Shown here one piece after another: positions 36,581 to 48,389 of a DNA stretch of 64,000 bases (its first letter is position 1; the number at the start of each line of letters is the position of its first letter). The notes beneath the pieces are model-generated. The model made no database searches. It saw only the letters and a list, made by a program, of their open reading frames with translations, and was not told the origin of the DNA. Source of the stretch: Pseudomonadota bacterium. Lineage in GTDB: Bacteria > Pseudomonadota > Alphaproteobacteria > Rhizobiales > Tepidamorphaceae. Where the stretch lies: assembly GCA_023458595.1 (NCBI GenBank), contig JAEWYT010000189.1:1-64000 (forward strand), written 5' to 3'. Position numbers and translations under genes: made by a program.

Positions 36581-37323
36581 ACCTCGACGACCATGCCGTC
36601 CTCGGCGATGACGATCGAGGGATCGAAATTGGCGAGACGGGCCAGCGGCTCCGGGCCGAGGTGGTTGAACATGATGCGTCCGGCGGCGAGCCGCGGCATG
36701 TTCGCCTCGATGTCGCGGTAGCGCACGTGATAGGGGATGTCCTGCTCGAAGGCGTAGCATTCGCACATGAACAGGTCGGCGTCGCGGGCGACGTCCACCA
36801 GCACGTCGAGCCAGCGGCTGTCGCCGGAGAAGGCGAATAGGCGACCACCGGCGTGGACGCGGAGAGCGAGGGGCGGTGCGCCGGAGGGATGGCATACCTC
36901 GAAACACTCGACCTTCGCCCCGCAGACCTCCGTCGTGGCCCCCGGCTCCATCTCGACGAAGCCGAGCTCGAAGCCGAGCGCGATATGCGAGGACTCCGGG
37001 AACATGACCTCCTGGGCGTCGCGGATGCGCTTCTCGACGCCCGGCGGACCGGCGATCACCAGCGGCCGGGTCCGGTCGGTGACGAAGTGGGCATGCAGGA
37101 TCAGGAACGGGATGCCGCCGAAATGGTCGCCGTGCAGGTGCGACAGGATGATCGCGTCGACGGCGTTGGTGTCGATGCCCATCGCGTTGACGCCCACCAT
37201 GGAGGATGCGCCGAAATCGACGAAATAGCGCGACGTTTCCGTTTCCAGATGGAAGCAGGTGTTGCGCCGACCGCCGCTGCCGAAGGCATCGCCGCAGCCG
37301 ACGATGGTGAGTGTCAGGCTCAT
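36577..37323 (-). CDS. metallo-beta-lactamase-fold hydrolase (RNase Z-like)
   Basis: A 248-residue protein with the metal-binding signature SHLHGDHFGG near residue 62, an N-terminal GCGDAFGSGGRRNTCF typical of the arylsulfatase/RNase Z-like branch, a later FSGDSR and a C-terminal HLG. It overlaps both neighbours (ATGA with the GST gene, GTGA with the glycosylase gene). Related proteins cleave phosphodiesters or small esters; the substrate here is unknown. Confidence 0.78.
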   Translation of the reverse strand: MSLTLTIVGCGDAFGSGGRRNTCFHLETETSRYFVDFGASSMVGVNAMGIDTNAVDAIILSHLHGDHFGGIPFLILHAHFVTDRTRPLVIAGPPGVEKRIRDAQEVMFPESSHIALGFELGFVEMEPGATTEVCGAKVECFEVCHPSGAPPLALRVHAGGRLFAFSGDSRWLDVLVDVARDADLFMCECYAFEQDIPYHVRYRDIEANMPRLAAGRIMFNHLGPEPLARLANFDPSIVIAEDGMVVEV

Positions 37324-37931
37324 GCCTTCGCGCTCGGCCGCGCCGAGACCTCGGCGTGCCAGCGAAGCACGTTCGCGCAGCTCTCGGGAACGGAAAGCCT
37401 GACCGGCCGCATGAAATCGACGGCGACGAGCGCGGTGATATCGGCGACCGTGTAGCGCTCGCCGGCGATGTACGGCCGGTTCTCCAGTTCGCCGTCGAGC
37501 CATTCGAGCATCCTGAAGATGCGCGGCTTGTTGGCCTCGGCCCATTCGGCGACCTGCGGCGTCTCGAGCTCGGCCATCGCCGGGTGGGAGTGGCGGAACG
37601 CGTGCGCGACCGGGCCCATCAGGTAGAGCTCCATGCGCCGCTGCCACATCTCGACCAGCGCCCGGTCGACGAGATCGACGCCGAACAGCTGCGGATCGGG
37701 CCTCAGCTCCTCGAAATAGCGGCAGATCGCGATCGATTCCGCGATGTGGGTGCCGTCGTCGAGCTCCAGGACCGGCAGGCCCATCATCGGGTTGCGCGCG
37801 ATGAAGTCGGGCTCCTTGTGCTCCTTCTTCATGATGTCGACCTCGATGCGGGGCACGTCGACGCCCTTCTCGGCGAGGAAGACATGGACGCGGCGGGGGT
37901 TCGGGGCCTTGGACGACGTGTAGAGCTTCAT
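37320..37931 (-). CDS. glutathione S-transferase family protein
   Basis: A 203-residue GST. The N-terminal thioredoxin-like domain has MKLYTSSKAPNPRRVHVFLAEKG and the glutathione-binding NPMMGLPVLELDDGTHIAESIAI; the helical C-terminal domain has PYIAGERYTVADI. The ATG at 37931 is preferred because GAGG lies nine bases upstream; a TTG four codons earlier is also possible. It begins a three-gene unit with the hydrolase and glycosylase. Confidence 0.88.
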   Translation of the reverse strand: MKLYTSSKAPNPRRVHVFLAEKGVDVPRIEVDIMKKEHKEPDFIARNPMMGLPVLELDDGTHIAESIAICRYFEELRPDPQLFGVDLVDRALVEMWQRRMELYLMGPVAHAFRHSHPAMAELETPQVAEWAEANKPRIFRMLEWLDGELENRPYIAGERYTVADITALVAVDFMRPVRLSVPESCANVLRWHAEVSARPSAKA

Positions 37932-38003
37932 GAAGCGCAACCTCGGTTATCGTTTTCACAAATGGATCATAGCGGCGGTGCGGGGGGCAAGGGCCGGATC
38001 GTC

Positions 38004-38519
38004 TCAGGTGCCCTCGAACATCTGCCGCCAGGCGGAGGGACGCTCGAACTCGCTCGTCCAGAGGCCCAGTTCGGCCGCTTTCGCCGCCTTTTCCTGCGCC
38101 TCGTACGCGCCGTAGGCGACCGCCCAGCCCCTCGCGACCATTTCCCTGTTCAGTTCCAGGTCCGCGACCCGGCAGACCGCGAGGACGCGCCGGTACTTGT
38201 CCCTGCCCTCCCCCTCGCAGGTCACGTTCCGGCCCGCGATCATCGCGTGCAGCTCGGCGGTCGAATCCTCGCCGCAGCGCCAGAGCTCGCCGTTCAGGCG
38301 GCAGAACTGACCCGATTCCGGGGCGTCAATGCCGATCAGACGGGTCCTGACGCTCCCCACGACCAGCGTGTCTCCGTCGACGACGCGGGCAGGGCCGTAG
38401 TAGCTGCGCCTCAGATCGGACGGCAGGTACACGGCCACGAGAAACAGCAAAGGGACTGCCACGAGAGCAGTCAGCAGCTCGTCGAACCGGGTCAAAAAGC
38501 TGCGAGAACGGGCACGCAA
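38004..38519 (-). CDS. membrane-anchored thermonuclease (SNase-like) protein
   Basis: A 171-residue protein. One N-terminal membrane helix (LLTALVAVPLLFLVAVYL) anchors a staphylococcal-nuclease-like OB-fold domain: ARVVDGDTLVV, RLIGIDAPESGQ and DKYRRVLAVC carry the usual active-site Arg, Glu and Arg positions. Such proteins degrade nucleic acid in the periplasm. It is divergent from the histidine kinase gene. Confidence 0.82.
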   Translation of the reverse strand: MRARSRSFLTRFDELLTALVAVPLLFLVAVYLPSDLRRSYYGPARVVDGDTLVVGSVRTRLIGIDAPESGQFCRLNGELWRCGEDSTAELHAMIAGRNVTCEGEGRDKYRRVLAVCRVADLELNREMVARGWAVAYGAYEAQEKAAKAAELGLWTSEFERPSAWRQMFEGT

Positions 38520-38640
38520 GGGAAACCTCGAAAAGTGATGAATCGATTCTTACGACGATCTTAAGGAATTTGCCTCACAACGATGACGTTTGCCTTCGTC
38601 GCGGCGCCGTCGCGGCGGCGTTCAAGTTTGCAGTATCGCG

Positions 38641-40167
<1,527 letters not shown>

Positions 40168-40249
40168 CCGCGGCGCGGCGGATGTTGCGCATGCCCGCCC
40201 GGCGCCACATATCCGGCTGACCACGGCCCGAACCGGCAGGAGCCTTCGC

Positions 40250-40969
40250 ATGCGCAGCGTCAATTTCGCCTGGATCGGCATCGGCGTTCTGGTGCTCGCG
40301 GCCATCGTGCTCGTCCTGCGCCACTCTGACGGAACGGTCGGCGGGGTTTCGAACGCCGACTTCGCCTCGCTGGTGAGCGGTGTCGCGCTCCTGATCGTGA
40401 TCGGCGGGTCGATGATCGCGAGCCGGGGCTTTCGCGCGGGCACGGCGCTGCGCCACGCCACGATCTGGCTCGGCGCCGCGCTCGTCCTCGTGACGGTCTA
40501 CAGCTACCGCTTCGAGTTCGCCGCGCTGGGCGAGCGCGTTTTCGGGGAACTGGTCCCCGGCGCGCCGATGGCCTCGACCGACGCGGCCGGCCGCACGATC
40601 GTGACGCTGCGGCGCGACGGCAGCGGCCATTTCGGGGCGCGCGGCAGCGTAAACGGGGCGTCGGCGACGTTCATGGTGGATACCGGGGCGAGCGTCGTGA
40701 CGCTCACGCCCGCGACGGCGACGGCTGCGGGCATAGACGCGAGCGCCCTGACCTACTCGGTGCCGGTCTCGACGGCGAACGGCACAACCTTCATGGCGCC
40801 TGCGCGGGTGAACCGGCTCGAGATCGGGCCGCTCGCCTTCGACGATGTGCGCGCCTACGTGGCCCCGCCCGGCGCGCTTTCCGACAACCTTCTCGGCGTC
40901 AACCTCCTGAACCGGCTTCAGTCATACACGGTGAGCGGCGACGAGATGGTGCTTGTGGGAGGCGGCTGA
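40250..40969 (+). CDS. membrane-anchored retropepsin-like aspartic protease
   Basis: A 239-residue protein with three N-terminal membrane helices and a C-terminal single-domain aspartic protease: the catalytic motif is FMVDTGAS near residue 143, and NLLGVNLLNRL is near the end. This is the TIGR02281-type bacterial family, which is common in alphaproteobacteria. Retropepsins act as dimers. A second, shorter protease of the same family follows at 41101. Confidence 0.83.
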   Translation: MRSVNFAWIGIGVLVLAAIVLVLRHSDGTVGGVSNADFASLVSGVALLIVIGGSMIASRGFRAGTALRHATIWLGAALVLVTVYSYRFEFAALGERVFGELVPGAPMASTDAAGRTIVTLRRDGSGHFGARGSVNGASATFMVDTGASVVTLTPATATAAGIDASALTYSVPVSTANGTTFMAPARVNRLEIGPLAFDDVRAYVAPPGALSDNLLGVNLLNRLQSYTVSGDEMVLVGGG

Positions 40970-40976
40970 GGACGCC

Positions 40977-40994
40977 GTTTACCGTTCGTTTACC
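40977..40994 (+). repeat. direct repeat GTTTACC spaced by 11 bases
   Basis: GTTTACC occurs at 40977-40983 and 40988-40994. The 11-base period puts both copies on the same face of the helix, as in paired-half-site operators. It lies between the two retropepsin genes, upstream of the second. A degenerate CtrA-like site is possible but the half-sites differ from TTAA(C). Confidence 0.45.
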
Positions 40995-41100
40995 CTAACG
41001 GCAAGCGGACGGGCCGGCTTCACCCCGGAATTACCCTGTTCGCCTAGGGATATCGGCACGATACCGGCCCGTCTGCCCGGGCCCCGTCGGAGATGACGCG

Positions 41101-41619
41101 ATGCTGATGCGCGGACTCGCGATCCTGTGCCTGCTCGGCGCCACGCTCGTGGCGGTGCAGCAGCTCGACCGCTATTCGAGCGATCCGGGCGTGCAGGAGC
41201 GGTACCGGCAGGAGCCGCACCGGGAGACCGTCGCGCTCGCCTCGAGCGGGCGCACCGTGCGGCTGCGCGCGGACGGTCGCGGCCACTTCCTCGTCGAGGC
41301 CACGATCAACGGGCGCACGATCGAGATGATCGCCGACACCGGGGCCACGGCCGTCGCGCTGACGCTGGAAGACGCCCGCCGGTCCGGATACGACCCGCGC
41401 ACCCTCGATTTCGATACGGCGGTGCAGACTGCCAACGGACCGGTGCACGTCGCGAGCATCGTGCTCAGCCGCATCGAGGTGGAGGGCATCGTGCTGCGCG
41501 ACGTCAGGGCGGTGGTCGCCGAAACCGACGCCCTGGCCTCCAGCCTGCTCGGCATGAGCTTCCTCGGCCGCCTTGCCAGCGTCAAAATGTCCGGCGATAC
41601 GCTGGAACTAGTCGAATGA
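41101..41619 (+). CDS. second retropepsin-like aspartic protease
   Basis: A 172-residue protein with one N-terminal signal anchor (LAILCLLGATLVAV) and an aspartic protease domain (MIADTGATAVALT, later SLLGMSFLGRL). It is the same family as the protein at 40250 but lacks the extra helices and has diverged, so this looks like an old tandem duplication. The two could act as a heterodimer; the substrate is unknown. Confidence 0.83.
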   Translation: MLMRGLAILCLLGATLVAVQQLDRYSSDPGVQERYRQEPHRETVALASSGRTVRLRADGRGHFLVEATINGRTIEMIADTGATAVALTLEDARRSGYDPRTLDFDTAVQTANGPVHVASIVLSRIEVEGIVLRDVRAVVAETDALASSLLGMSFLGRLASVKMSGDTLELVE

Positions 41620-41685
41620 GGCAGTTCATTCCGCCGCGATAGTGCGTTAACAGGCTCCCGCCACAACAATCGATTGGACCTCGTA

Positions 41686-43185
41686 ATGCTTCCCAAGCCG
41701 ACCGCCACGGTCGCGGCGAATACCGCGGCCTACGAGACAACGCCGCTCGTCAAGCCGACCGGATTCCGCGAGTACGACGCGCGCTGGCTGATCGGCAGCG
41801 AACTGAACCTGATGGGCGCGCAGGCGCTGGGCCTGGGGATCGGCACGCTCATCCACGAGCGGGGCGTGCGGCCCGACATTGTCGTCGGCCACGACTACCG
41901 ATCCTATTCTCAGTCGATCAAGCTTTCGATGGTCGCCGGCCTCATGTCGGCCGGCTGTCGCGTCCACGACGTGGGCCTGGCCGTGTCGCCGATGGCCTAT
42001 TTCGCCCAGTTCGCCCTCGACGTGCCCGCCGTCGCGATGGTCACCGCGAGCCACAACGACAACGGCTGGACGGGCGTGAAGATGGGCGCCGACCGGCCGC
42101 TGACGTTCGGTCCCGACGAGATCGGCCGGCTGAAGGAAATCGTGCTGTCGGGCTCGGGCGTGCAGCGCGACGGCGGCTCCTACACCTACATCGAGAATTT
42201 TGGCGAGCGCTACGCCGCCGACCTGATCGAGGGCAAGACGCTCAAGAACCCGCTGAAGGTCGTTGCCGCCTGCGGCAACGGTACGGCCGGCCTCTTCGCC
42301 CCGCAGGTGCTGCGGGGGATCGGCTGCGAGGTCGTCGAGCTCGACTGCGAGCTCGACTACACCTTCCCCAGATACAATCCGAACCCCGAAGACCTGAAAA
42401 TGCTCCATGCCGTCGCCGACGCCGTGAAGGCGCACGGGGCGGCGGTGGGGCTCGCCTTCGACGGCGATGGCGACCGCTGCGGCGTCGTCGACGACAGCGG
42501 AGAGGAGATCTTCGCCGACAAGGTCGGCGTGCTGCTCGCCCGCGACATCTCCGCCCGTCATCCGGGGTCGAAGTTCGTCGTCGACGTCAAGTCGACCGGC
42601 CTGTTCGCGACCGATCCCGTACTGAAGGACAACGGCGTCTCGGTCGACTACTGGAAGACCGGCCATTCCTACATCAAGCGGCGGGTCAACGAGCTCGACG
42701 CCCGCGCCGGCTTCGAGAAATCCGGCCATTTCTTCTTCAATGCGCCGGTCGGCCGGGGCTACGACGACGGCCTGATCGCCGCGATCGCCGTGTGCGAGAT
42801 GCTCGACCACAACGCCGGCACGCCGCTTTCGGCGCTCCGCGCCGGGCTGCCGCGCACCTGGCAGTCGCCGACCATGTCGCCCCATTGCGCCGACGAGGTG
42901 AAGTACGACGTCGTCGACCGGGCGATCGCCCATTTCAAGGCACGCGCCGAAGCCGGCGATGCGCTCGCCGGCCAGAAGGTCCGGGACGTCATCACCGTGA
43001 ACGGCATCCGGCTGGTGCTCGAGGACGGCACCTGGGGACTCGTCCGGGCCTCCTCCAACAAGCCGGAACTCGTCGTCGTGGTCGAGAGCCCGACGTCGGA
43101 CGCCAACATGCGGGCGATCTTCGCGGAGATCGACGGATACCTGACGGCGCAGCCCGAAGTCGGCGCGTACAACCAGAAAATCTGA
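41686..43185 (+). CDS. phosphomannomutase/phosphoglucomutase
   Basis: A 499-residue alpha-D-phosphohexomutase. The phosphoserine loop is TASHNDNGWTG near residue 125, the metal loop DGDGDRCG near 265, the sugar-binding loop EKSGH near 350, and the C-terminal phosphate loop RASSNKPEL near 455. It interconverts hexose 1- and 6-phosphates and could supply GDP-mannose or UDP-glucose for surface polymers. The ATG at 41686 is preferred over an in-frame TTG four codons upstream. Confidence 0.9.
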   Translation: MLPKPTATVAANTAAYETTPLVKPTGFREYDARWLIGSELNLMGAQALGLGIGTLIHERGVRPDIVVGHDYRSYSQSIKLSMVAGLMSAGCRVHDVGLAVSPMAYFAQFALDVPAVAMVTASHNDNGWTGVKMGADRPLTFGPDEIGRLKEIVLSGSGVQRDGGSYTYIENFGERYAADLIEGKTLKNPLKVVAACGNGTAGLFAPQVLRGIGCEVVELDCELDYTFPRYNPNPEDLKMLHAVADAVKAHGAAVGLAFDGDGDRCGVVDDSGEEIFADKVGVLLARDISARHPGSKFVVDVKSTGLFATDPVLKDNGVSVDYWKTGHSYIKRRVNELDARAGFEKSGHFFFNAPVGRGYDDGLIAAIAVCEMLDHNAGTPLSALRAGLPRTWQSPTMSPHCADEVKYDVVDRAIAHFKARAEAGDALAGQKVRDVITVNGIRLVLEDGTWGLVRASSNKPELVVVVESPTSDANMRAIFAEIDGYLTAQPEVGAYNQKI

Positions 43186-43204
43186 TGCCAGGCAGGGTTC
43201 GGGG

Positions 43205-43681
43205 CTACCGGCGCTCGTCGAACCAGACCCAGATTCCGACGAGGCCGTCGACGTTCTGCCCGTCGTCGGCGACCGGCACGATCAGCCGCTCGAACGTGTG
43301 CAGGTCGCTGCCGAATATGGTGTTCATCCGCATCCAGTAGTGCGGGCGGGCCTCCGCGACGATCTTGTCGTAGATCGACTCGAAATAGGCGACCTGCTGC
43401 GGCGCAACCAGCTCGTCGATCGAATAGCCCCTTATGTCGCGACCGAGCGCTGCGCGGTGGGCCGGGCCGACCTCGCTGTAGACATAGCGGCGCGCGCCGT
43501 CGCCGCGCGGTTCGACGGTGATCAGCGCAGCACCCGGGTGGTCTTCCATGAGGGCGCCGACGTCCATGTCGCGCGCGGACGGCAGGCGCCCGCCGCGCAT
43601 GCTTTCGGCCCAACGCTCGTAGAGAACGTGAAGCGCGGGGTCGGCGCTGCCGGGCGCGGGCGACTTTTCGGCTTCAGCCAT
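43205..43681 (-). CDS. PAS-domain protein, PAS_5-like
   Basis: A 158-residue soluble protein with one PAS-like domain (GALMEDHPGAALITVE, YVYSEVGPAHRAALGRDIRG, ending TFERLIVPVADDG and GLVGIWVW). The pattern matches the short stand-alone PAS_5 proteins common in alphaproteobacteria. No output domain is attached, so any signalling would need a partner. It is convergent with the mutase gene and divergent from the AraC gene. Confidence 0.72.
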   Translation of the reverse strand: MAEAEKSPAPGSADPALHVLYERWAESMRGGRLPSARDMDVGALMEDHPGAALITVEPRGDGARRYVYSEVGPAHRAALGRDIRGYSIDELVAPQQVAYFESIYDKIVAEARPHYWMRMNTIFGSDLHTFERLIVPVADDGQNVDGLVGIWVWFDERR

Positions 43682-43827
43682 GCGTTTTCATTCCGAACAG
43701 CTCCCCGTCGCGTCGGCGATCGACACCGTGAATTCCGCACAGGGATGCTATTCCTTCGATGGCCGCCTATCCATTGCAGTTTTTATCCTCAAGCGCCAAA
43801 TTGTTGATCGTCCAGCCAGGGTGGATC

Positions 43828-44874
43828 ATGCAGGGCGTCGGCATCGACAGGCTCCAGATCGCATCGGTGATGCTGCGCGGGCTTTCCGAGTTCGCGGCAT
43901 CGGCGGGCCTGGATTTCGCCGGGCTCGTCGGCGCCGTCGGGCTGGAGGAACTCGATGCCGAATCCGGCGATCAACGCGTCAATCTCGACAAATTCGCCAA
44001 ACTCCTCGAAATCGCGGCGATTCTGGCCGGCGACGAGAGCTTCGGGCTGCGCTTCGCGGACTGGCGGTTCCCGCGTCCGACCGGCCCGCTGTCCTTCGCG
44101 ATCACCACGGCGCCGGACATGCGCACGGCATTCCACACGCTGGTCAAGTACACGGCGACGCGAATCGACATCGCCAACATCGAGGTCGTCGTGGAAAGCG
44201 ACCGGCTGGTCGTCGAATGGGGTTTCTCCCCGCTGTTCGTCCGGCGCTGGCAGCTCTGCGACTACTCCGCCGGAAGCCTGATGCGGCAGATCCGCTCGAC
44301 GGTCGACTACGAATGGCGGCCGATATCGGTGGGCCTCGTCCGGCCGCCGCCGCGCAACGTCGAAATGCACCGGCGGATCCTCGGCCGCTCGCTCGAATTC
44401 TCGCAGAGCACGAACTTCATCGCGCTGCCGCTCGGCATCCTGAACGCGACGGTCCGGGATTCGAGCCCGGAGCTGTTCAAGATGTCGATCCAGTTACTCG
44501 ACCGGCTCCTGGCGGAACGGAACTCCGCCGCCGACCTGATAACCGGTGTGCGCGAGGAGATCATCCTCGCCCTGCCGAGTGAGGAAGGAACGCAGCTCAA
44601 GCGCGTTGCCCGCCGGCTCGGCATGAGCGTTCGCAGCCTGCAGCGTTACCTTTCCGAGCACGACACGTCGTTTCAGCAGCTCGTCGACGAAACCCGCAAG
44701 CAGCTCGCCGCCGAGTATCTCGAGGACGCGAGCATGAGCTTCTCGCAGATCGCGTACCAACTCGGGTTCTCCGCCCCGAGCGCCTTCACCCGCGCGTCCC
44801 ATCGCTGGTTCGGCCGAAAGCCCGGCGCGGTGCGCCGCGAGCTGCTCCATCTGTCCCAGGGTGACGTATCGTAG
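43828..44874 (+). CDS. AraC-family transcriptional regulator
   Basis: A protein of 348 residues from the chosen ATG at 43828 (an upstream in-frame start at 43759 would add 23 residues). The N-terminal 200 residues are of the arabinose-binding-like type found in OruR/ArgR-like regulators. The C-terminal 100 residues carry two helix-turn-helix motifs (VARRLGMSVRSLQRYLSEHDTSF and ISQIAYQ-like FSQIAYQLGFSAPSAFTRASHR). It may be autonomous; no linked target operon is evident. Confidence 0.85.
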   Translation: MQGVGIDRLQIASVMLRGLSEFAASAGLDFAGLVGAVGLEELDAESGDQRVNLDKFAKLLEIAAILAGDESFGLRFADWRFPRPTGPLSFAITTAPDMRTAFHTLVKYTATRIDIANIEVVVESDRLVVEWGFSPLFVRRWQLCDYSAGSLMRQIRSTVDYEWRPISVGLVRPPPRNVEMHRRILGRSLEFSQSTNFIALPLGILNATVRDSSPELFKMSIQLLDRLLAERNSAADLITGVREEIILALPSEEGTQLKRVARRLGMSVRSLQRYLSEHDTSFQQLVDETRKQLAAEYLEDASMSFSQIAYQLGFSAPSAFTRASHRWFGRKPGAVRRELLHLSQGDVS

Positions 44875-45181
44875 ATTGTAGATTTATTTTAGTCGCCTAA
44901 TTGTAAACTTTATGGCGTACAAAGATAATTGTTTACGGAATGTGACGTGGCATAAGCTACCGCGACGACAGGCTGCTGTGAACGGAGATATCCGGTCGGC
45001 ACGACCGGCAGGCGTTGAGTTGAAGCGTACCGTCGTCTCGTTCACAGGGTCTCCCGCGGGCGCCACGTACCCCGCGGGAATGAAGGTCGTTCTTTTTTGT
45101 CAGCGGATTCGGTCGACTGGCGCGCGGTCCATAAGATCCCGCGCCGCTCGCCGTCCGTCAGCAACTTTGGAGGCAGACAAA
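44875..45181. other. AT-rich intergenic region upstream of the MerR gene
   Basis: About 300 bases. The first 70 bases (44876-44945) are markedly AT-rich and probably contain the end of the AraC unit and a promoter for the MerR-family gene. No RNA gene or strong hairpin is visible. Confidence 0.4.
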
Positions 45182-45643
45182 GTGACTAGCGAAACTGGAG
45201 TGGTCCTCGGGCTTGCCCAGGGCCCCGGTGGACGCGAGAACGGATCGGCGACGATCCGCAATCTGTTCACCATCGGTGAAATCGCACGCGAGTTCGGATT
45301 CACCCTGCGTGCTCTTCGTTTCTACGAAGAGAAAGGACTTATCTCTCCGCGCCGCAACGGCAACCGTCGTCTCTACTCGGCGGAAGACCGGCAGCGGCTC
45401 GAGATCATCTCCAGCGGCAAGAAGGTCGGCATGCCGCTCGACGACATTCGCGAGATCCTGAAAGCCGGGACCGCGAATGACGAAACGCCGATGCTCCGCG
45501 TGGCGCTCGAGAAGACAATCGCGCGGCTCGATGCTCTCGAGGAAGAGAAGGCTCAGGTCGAGCGCTACACGCGCGAGGCCCTGAAGCTGATCGACGGTCT
45601 GAACAAGCAGCTGACCGACAAGGCGACCGCGGTCGCCGGTTGA
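45182..45643 (+). CDS. MerR-family transcriptional regulator
   Basis: A 153-residue regulator starting at a GTG with TTTGGAGG about nine bases upstream. The winged HTH runs from FTIGEIAREFGFTLRALRFYEEKGLI to the SAEDRQRLEIISSGKKVGMPLDDIREIL segment, followed by a coiled-coil dimerisation helix. There is no cysteine set for metal binding, so it is not a metal sensor of the MerR/CueR kind. Its target is unknown. Confidence 0.87.
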   Translation: MTSETGVVLGLAQGPGGRENGSATIRNLFTIGEIAREFGFTLRALRFYEEKGLISPRRNGNRRLYSAEDRQRLEIISSGKKVGMPLDDIREILKAGTANDETPMLRVALEKTIARLDALEEEKAQVERYTREALKLIDGLNKQLTDKATAVAG

Positions 45644-45654
45644 TCAAGGCAAGG

Positions 45655-45683
45655 CCCCCGGCGAGCCCGAGCGGCACCGGGGG
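45655..45683. terminator. bidirectional hairpin between convergent genes
   Basis: A 7-bp GC-only stem CCCCCGG/CCGGGGG with a 15-base loop lies in the 48 bases between the stops of the MerR and TauE genes. There is no strong T-run, but the position suggests it ends or insulates both transcripts. Confidence 0.55.
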
Positions 45684-45691
45684 TCTCCTTC

Positions 45692-46519
45692 CTACAGGAA
45701 GCTCAGCCCGAAGCGGGCCGCGACGATCAGCAGAAACGTCCCGAAGGCCACTTCCAGCTGACGCCGCTTCAGCGCATGCGCGATGCGCACGCCGACCGGC
45801 GCGACCAGTGTCGAGATCGGCATCACCAGCGCGACCCCCAGAAGATTGACGTAGCCGAGCGAGAACGGCGGCAATCCCTCGACGCCCCAGCCGGCCCAGA
45901 TGAAACCGACGGCACCGGGGACCGAAACCAATATGCCGAGCCCGGAGGACGTCGCCACCGCCTGGTGGATCGGCCGGCTGTAGAGCGTCATCACCGTATT
46001 GCAGAACGTGCCGCCGCCGATGCCCATCAGCACCGACAGCGTGCCGATCGTCCCGCCGATCAGGGACAGCGCCGGCTGACCCGGCAGATCGTCGCCGAGA
46101 CGCACGCCGCCGGTGCCGAACAGAAGGCGCAGCCCGAGCATGAGCGCCAGCACCGCGAAGATGCCCTTGAGGCCGGCGTTGGACATCTGGTCGGCAATCA
46201 GGGTTCCGATCAGCGCGCCGACGAGCACCGGCACCGCCCAGCTCTTCAACAGCCCCGTGTCGACCGCGCCGCGCTTCCTGTGCGACAGGAACGAGCGGAT
46301 CGAAGTCGGGATGATGATGCCGAGCGAGGTGCCGATGGCGATGTGCATGCAGATCGCCGGATCGACGTGCAGGGCGATCAGGAACTGGTAGAGCACCGGG
46401 ATGATGACCGCGCCTCCGCCGACGCCGAAGGCGCCCGCGAGCAGCCCGGTGATGATCCCCGTCCCGACGAGCGCGAGCGCGAAGAGCGCCATGTCGCTGG
46501 TGGCGAAGTCGACAATCAT
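45692..46519 (-). CDS. TauE/SafE-family anion exporter
   Basis: A 275-residue membrane protein with about eight helices and two copies of the family pattern: GAFGVGGGAVIIPVL near residue 30 and LMGIGGGTFCNTVM near 165. Family members move sulfite, sulfoacetate or other organosulfur anions. No sulfur metabolism gene lies beside it, so the substrate is open. Confidence 0.85.
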   Translation of the reverse strand: MIVDFATSDMALFALALVGTGIITGLLAGAFGVGGGAVIIPVLYQFLIALHVDPAICMHIAIGTSLGIIIPTSIRSFLSHRKRGAVDTGLLKSWAVPVLVGALIGTLIADQMSNAGLKGIFAVLALMLGLRLLFGTGGVRLGDDLPGQPALSLIGGTIGTLSVLMGIGGGTFCNTVMTLYSRPIHQAVATSSGLGILVSVPGAVGFIWAGWGVEGLPPFSLGYVNLLGVALVMPISTLVAPVGVRIAHALKRRQLEVAFGTFLLIVAARFGLSFL

Positions 46520-46545
46520 TCGAAGGGCCTTCTGGGAACGGACGG

Positions 46546-47538
<993 letters not shown>

Positions 47539-47660
47539 GCCGCCAATATGGTCGCCATCCGGCCGGCCGCCACTCCATGCGGGGCCATCCTGCCGTCGGG
47601 TCGAGGCTGTTCTAAGCGCAAAACGGCGGAAATGGGAAGCGCGCCGGGGCCCGAACGGGC

Positions 47661-48365
47661 CTACTGGCCGAAATAGGCCCTGTTCAGCTCCTCGTCGGAC
47701 TGCAGTTCCCTGACTGTGCCGCGGGTGCGGATCTCGCCGGTCTCCAGCACGTGCAGATAGCCCGCCAACGTCATGGCGAAATTGACGTTCTGCTCGGTGA
47801 TGACGATCGTCAGGCCGGTCTCCTTGTTGAGCTTCCTGAGCGCGGCGGCGATGTCGTTGCAGATCTTCGGGGCGAGGCCGATCGTCGGCTCGTCGACCAG
47901 GAGCACCTTCGGGCTCGTCATCAGGGCGCGGCCGAGCGAGCACATCTGGCGCTCGCCGCCGCTCTGGGTCGAGGTTTCCTGGTTGCGCCGCTCCAGCAGC
48001 ACCGGGAACAGGTCGTGGACGAGCTTCAGGTTCGCGTCGATGTCGCCGCGGGCGGTGTAGGCGCCGACCAGGAGGTTGTCGCGCACGCTCATGTAGGGGA
48101 ACAGGTGGGCGCGCTCGGGCGCGTAGCCGACCCCGAGCCGGACGATGTCGCCGGGCGCCATCGCCGTCAGCTCCGTGCCGTTCAGGCGGATGGAGCCGGT
48201 GGTCTTCGTCATGCCCATGATCGAATCGAACAGGGTCGACTTGCCGGCGCCGTTCGGGCCGATGATGCCGACGATCTCGCCCTCATCGACCGACAGGGAG
48301 ACCTTGTTCAGCGAGCGCGCCATGCCATAGAAGGCGCTCAGGTTTTCGATCTCGAGCAGTGCCAT
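47661..48365 (-). CDS. ABC transporter ATPase, LivF type
   Basis: A 234-residue ATPase with Walker A GPNGAGKST, signature SGGERQ, Walker B VLLVDEP and the LivF-like GLAPKICNDI. It is the last gene of a five-gene branched-chain amino acid/amide-type ABC operon (binding protein, two permeases, two ATPases). The operon lies directly downstream of the microcompartment genes and shares an operator sequence with them, so it probably imports the compartment pathway's substrate. Confidence 0.88.
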   Translation of the reverse strand: MALLEIENLSAFYGMARSLNKVSLSVDEGEIVGIIGPNGAGKSTLFDSIMGMTKTTGSIRLNGTELTAMAPGDIVRLGVGYAPERAHLFPYMSVRDNLLVGAYTARGDIDANLKLVHDLFPVLLERRNQETSTQSGGERQMCSLGRALMTSPKVLLVDEPTIGLAPKICNDIAAALRKLNKETGLTIVITEQNVNFAMTLAGYLHVLETGEIRTRGTVRELQSDEELNRAYFGQ

Positions 48366-48389
48366 CGCCGCGCGCGTCTCCCGATTGCG

